A DNA stretch of 64,000 bases from an uncultured Prevotella sp. (GTDB lineage: Bacteria; Bacteroidota; Bacteroidia; Bacteroidales; Bacteroidaceae), in assembly GCA_946548065.1 (NCBI GenBank), contig CAMNPM010000001.1:53533-117532 (forward strand), in the 5' to 3' direction. The notes under the pieces were generated by a model. That model was given only the letters and a program-made list of their open reading frames with translations. It had not been told where the DNA came from and did no database searches. Positions 62,801 to 64,000 of this stretch are shown piece by piece; the stretch's first letter is position 1, and each line of letters begins with the position of its first letter. Position numbers and translations under genes: made by a program.

Positions 62801-63786
62801 GAGGGGGTGATGAGGTCGGGGCCTGTCCAGTCTTGCCAGTGGATGAGGTCGCGCGAGACGGCGAAGGTATTGTAGGCCGCATATTTGCGGTCGGGGTTAT
62901 ATGCCGAGAAATAGAACATGACATACAGATCATCCATCCTCACGATCTGTGCATCGCCGGTGATGATGCCGGGGGCCTCGTGGTAGTAGACGGGGTTGGC
63001 GGCGTAGCGCTTCCACCGCTTCAGGTCGTTGCTCAGGGCGATGCCGATGCGCTCGGCCTTGAGCTGGTTCTGGGGGTTGATGCCTCCGGCGTTGTAGAAC
63101 ATCAGGAAGCGGTACTTGCGCAGCTCATCCGGCAGCCTGCCCGGCAGCTTTCGGCTCTCATCCTTCAGCTCGTAGACGGTGCTCTTATACTGGGTGAGCT
63201 TCTCCCACCACTGGGCGTCCTTGTCGTGGATGGAGAGCAGGGGCTTGTCCTGCGACTGCCACTCGTGGGCCTGTCCGGCATCGCCGCCGCCGGTCCAGGC
63301 CAGCCCGATGTGCAGCGGCTCGCGGACGGCCTCATAGCCCGTGCCGTGGCCCCCGATGTAGGTCATCCAGTGCCTGCCCTTATACTGGCCCAGCTCATAG
63401 CTGCCGTCCCATGTCCAGTCGATGAGCGCGGGGAATCCGCCCCGCTGGTTCATGTCCCAGCCGCTGTCCTTGTACGAGAGGATGCGCCCCCGGGTCTGCC
63501 AGTGCAGCAGGTCGTCGCTCGCCGCCAGCCACGTCTCGTAGCCGCGACCGTCGAGCCCCTCCTTGCCGTTGTAGACCACATAGGTCATCAGCCACTCCTC
63601 GCCAGCGCGGAATACCGTCGGACAGTCTATCTTGTGGTAGTTGTCCGCGGGCGCCACCACCATGCCGTACTTATACGGCGTGCGCACCTCGTCATAGATG
63701 CGCTGCATGACGTCGTCGGGAATGTCAGCAGCCAATATGCCGCCCACTGTAAAGAGCGATAACAGTGCAATCAGTATTCTTTTCAT
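59788..63786 (-). CDS. Propeller-GH2-malectin multidomain glycosidase
   Basis: 1332 residues with a signal peptide (GGILAAD, residue 20). About 22-385 is a five-bladed propeller (GH43/GH117/GH137-like). Then GH2: jelly-roll 395-545 (SINLPHNFDDYY), Ig-like 550-660, and a TIM barrel with acid/base Glu in WGLQNESVL and likely nucleophile Glu in LNGEYGAW. A malectin-like domain follows at about 1030-1180 (YRINCGGDAF, LYFVEPWHG), then a C-terminal beta domain. A propeller joined to GH2 recalls BT0996 (GH137-GH2) of Bacteroides, an RG-II enzyme; the match is from memory. Strand polarity is opposite to sufS, with which it converges. Confidence 0.78.
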   Translation of the reverse strand: MKRILIALLSLFTVGGILAADIPDDVMQRIYDEVRTPYKYGMVVAPADNYHKIDCPTVFRAGEEWLMTYVVYNGKEGLDGRGYETWLAASDDLLHWQTRGRILSYKDSGWDMNQRGGFPALIDWTWDGSYELGQYKGRHWMTYIGGHGTGYEAVREPLHIGLAWTGGGDAGQAHEWQSQDKPLLSIHDKDAQWWEKLTQYKSTVYELKDESRKLPGRLPDELRKYRFLMFYNAGGINPQNQLKAERIGIALSNDLKRWKRYAANPVYYHEAPGIITGDAQIVRMDDLYVMFYFSAYNPDRKYAAYNTFAVSRDLIHWQDWTGPDLITPSKPYDELFAHKSYVVKHNGVVYHFYCAVNNDQQRGIAVATSVPMGRSEVRFPAPEPKGRRTVTPLNNGWTAQRRVAHGSPVSINLPHNFDDYYGYRQLRHGNLHGSAIYNKVFTTTKQQGKRYFLQFEGVGTYATVTLNGHQYPRELVGRTVWTLDVTDHLLDGANQLKVDVDHPAMQTASPWVCGGCSSEWGFSEGSQPFGIFRPVSLIETDEVRIEPFGVHIWNNAACDSVFIETEIRNYTKEAQTLELVSKFTLASGKQVFRHAQPVTLQAGQTRVLRHAEAIADAHRWSISDPYLYTLATMLKRDGKTTDEVRTPFGIRSISWPVHRAAAVPGASTLEDDHRFYLNGQPVFINGTCEYEHLLGQSHAFTPEQIRSRVKQIRNAGFNAFREAHQPHNLLYQQLFDEQGMLFWSQYSAHIWYDTPEFRDTFKRLLVRWIKERRNSPSVILWGLQNESVLPKDFAQECSDIIRSLDPTCRDQRAITTCNGGEGTDWNVIQNWSGTYGGTADNYHHELAQPEQLLNGEYGAWRTIDLHGDAKYSEESFTALLETKARLAEKAYADTVPHAAVSDGSPSDHQGVCGHFQWIFNSHDNPGRVQPDGALRRIDKIGPINYKGLVTTWEEPTPAYYMYRHRYAQPAAAASAAPVPDGYPSGTPTLPTPADRNRDLLKAADGYHYLYRINCGGDAFRDEYGQQWQADDSIISHSWGQDFEGIHAFQASQRHISTDIRGTKSDELFQFFRFGRHRLWYDLPVANGEYRVELYFVEPWHGRDASESADYEGLRIFDVAVNGQTVVDDLDPWAEAGYCGSLKRVVTAKAVNGRLHISFPEVKAGQAVICGIAVATKDHLPASTTTPDPAAPVALSPAATPYWHALDTDTIARLPKAELPTDTEARPASVYQPVPQKGKAQGAPSTTFVITPGLGQEYALRFRYKNTTGNPVTARMTITDSKKAVLVERDVTFPPTPPKFKMLSTTTGTQINAGTYTLRIYTDKVEFKELEVQ

Positions 63787-63800
63787 CGTGTACCTTTGTT

Positions 63801-64000
63801 TTATCTTTGGAACAGCCAGTCAACTTCGCCCGAGGGTCCGTTCAGTCCACAGTCGCGGGCCTTGATGTCTGAGGTAGTCAGGCCGGCCACCATCAGGATG
63901 CCCTTGGGCAGTCGCAGGGTGTGGCGTCCGGCCGGCAGGGAGTACTGGTGGATGTTGACCTTGGGCATCTGTACGATGCTGATGGCGTTGGTGAGCAGGG
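63801..64000 (-). CDS. C-terminal end of a gene running out of the window
   Basis: About 66 residues end at a TAA at 63801-63803. The tail reads LPAGRHTLRLPKGILMVAG and ends SGEVDWLFQR. It looks like the last beta-strands of a secreted carbohydrate-active protein, but I do not recognise the family. It is 14 bp upstream of the start of the propeller-GH2 gene, so the two are probably cotranscribed. Confidence 0.6.
   Translation of the reverse strand, partial: LLTNAISIVQMPKVNIHQYSLPAGRHTLRLPKGILMVAGLTTSDIKARDCGLNGPSGEVDWLFQR

Overview
The window looks like chromosomal DNA of a Bacteroidota (Prevotella/Segatella-like) carbohydrate generalist. The evidence is SusC/SusD-type genes, many signal-peptide or lipoprotein glycoside hydrolases, and the Bacteroidota -7 box TAnnTTTG in front of most transcription units. 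Composition is moderately GC-rich in genes and AT-rich between them. I found no rRNA, tRNA, phage, insertion sequence or CRISPR array.

Layout. 1-5.4 kb: the end of a GH115 alpha-glucuronidase convergent with a GH95 glycosidase and an esterase carrying an N-terminal STN-like domain. 5.4-16.2 kb: mostly housekeeping (M16 peptidase, PfkB sugar kinase, flavodiiron protein, thioredoxin-like lipoprotein, the coupled operon GNAT-parE-S41 protease, a SAM methyltransferase). 16.4-22.1 kb: a tight operon dapB, lepB (with a foreign-looking DUF805 front end), a signal-peptidase paralogue without catalytic residues, a WbqC-like protein and a TPR histidine kinase. dinB converges on its end.

23.3-37.2 kb is a fructan utilisation locus in two arms. 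The plus arm is SusC, SusD, a DUF4960-type lipoprotein and a surface GH32. The minus arm is a periplasmic GH32, an MFS sugar transporter and a fructokinase. Glycan is bound and cut at the surface, imported by SusC/D, hydrolysed in the periplasm, and fructose is imported and phosphorylated. The two arm promoters share an operator-like element at exactly the same distance from their -7 boxes. No regulator gene of the usual kind lies in the window, and an AGCS amino-acid symporter sits between the arms.

37.3-43.6 kb holds three lipoproteins with LruC/DUF4842-like domains. 43.8-47.0 kb is pnp coupled to a small PPM phosphatase. 47.1-64 kb is a second carbohydrate region resembling rhamnogalacturonan-II degradation: a three-module GH43/GH143/GH142-like enzyme, a GH78 rhamnosidase, an N-acetylneuraminate-lyase/DHDPS-family aldolase and an SSS symporter in one operon, then GH127, sufS, a dipeptidase remnant and a propeller-GH2-malectin enzyme. 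The operon suggests release, import and aldol cleavage of a 3-deoxy-2-keto sugar acid. That is an inference, and is the most interesting biological hypothesis here.

A second theme is short tandem repeats of period 7, 8, 9, 22 or 26 bp at eight or more places, between genes and inside coding sequences. The period-22 arrays contain palindromic cores.
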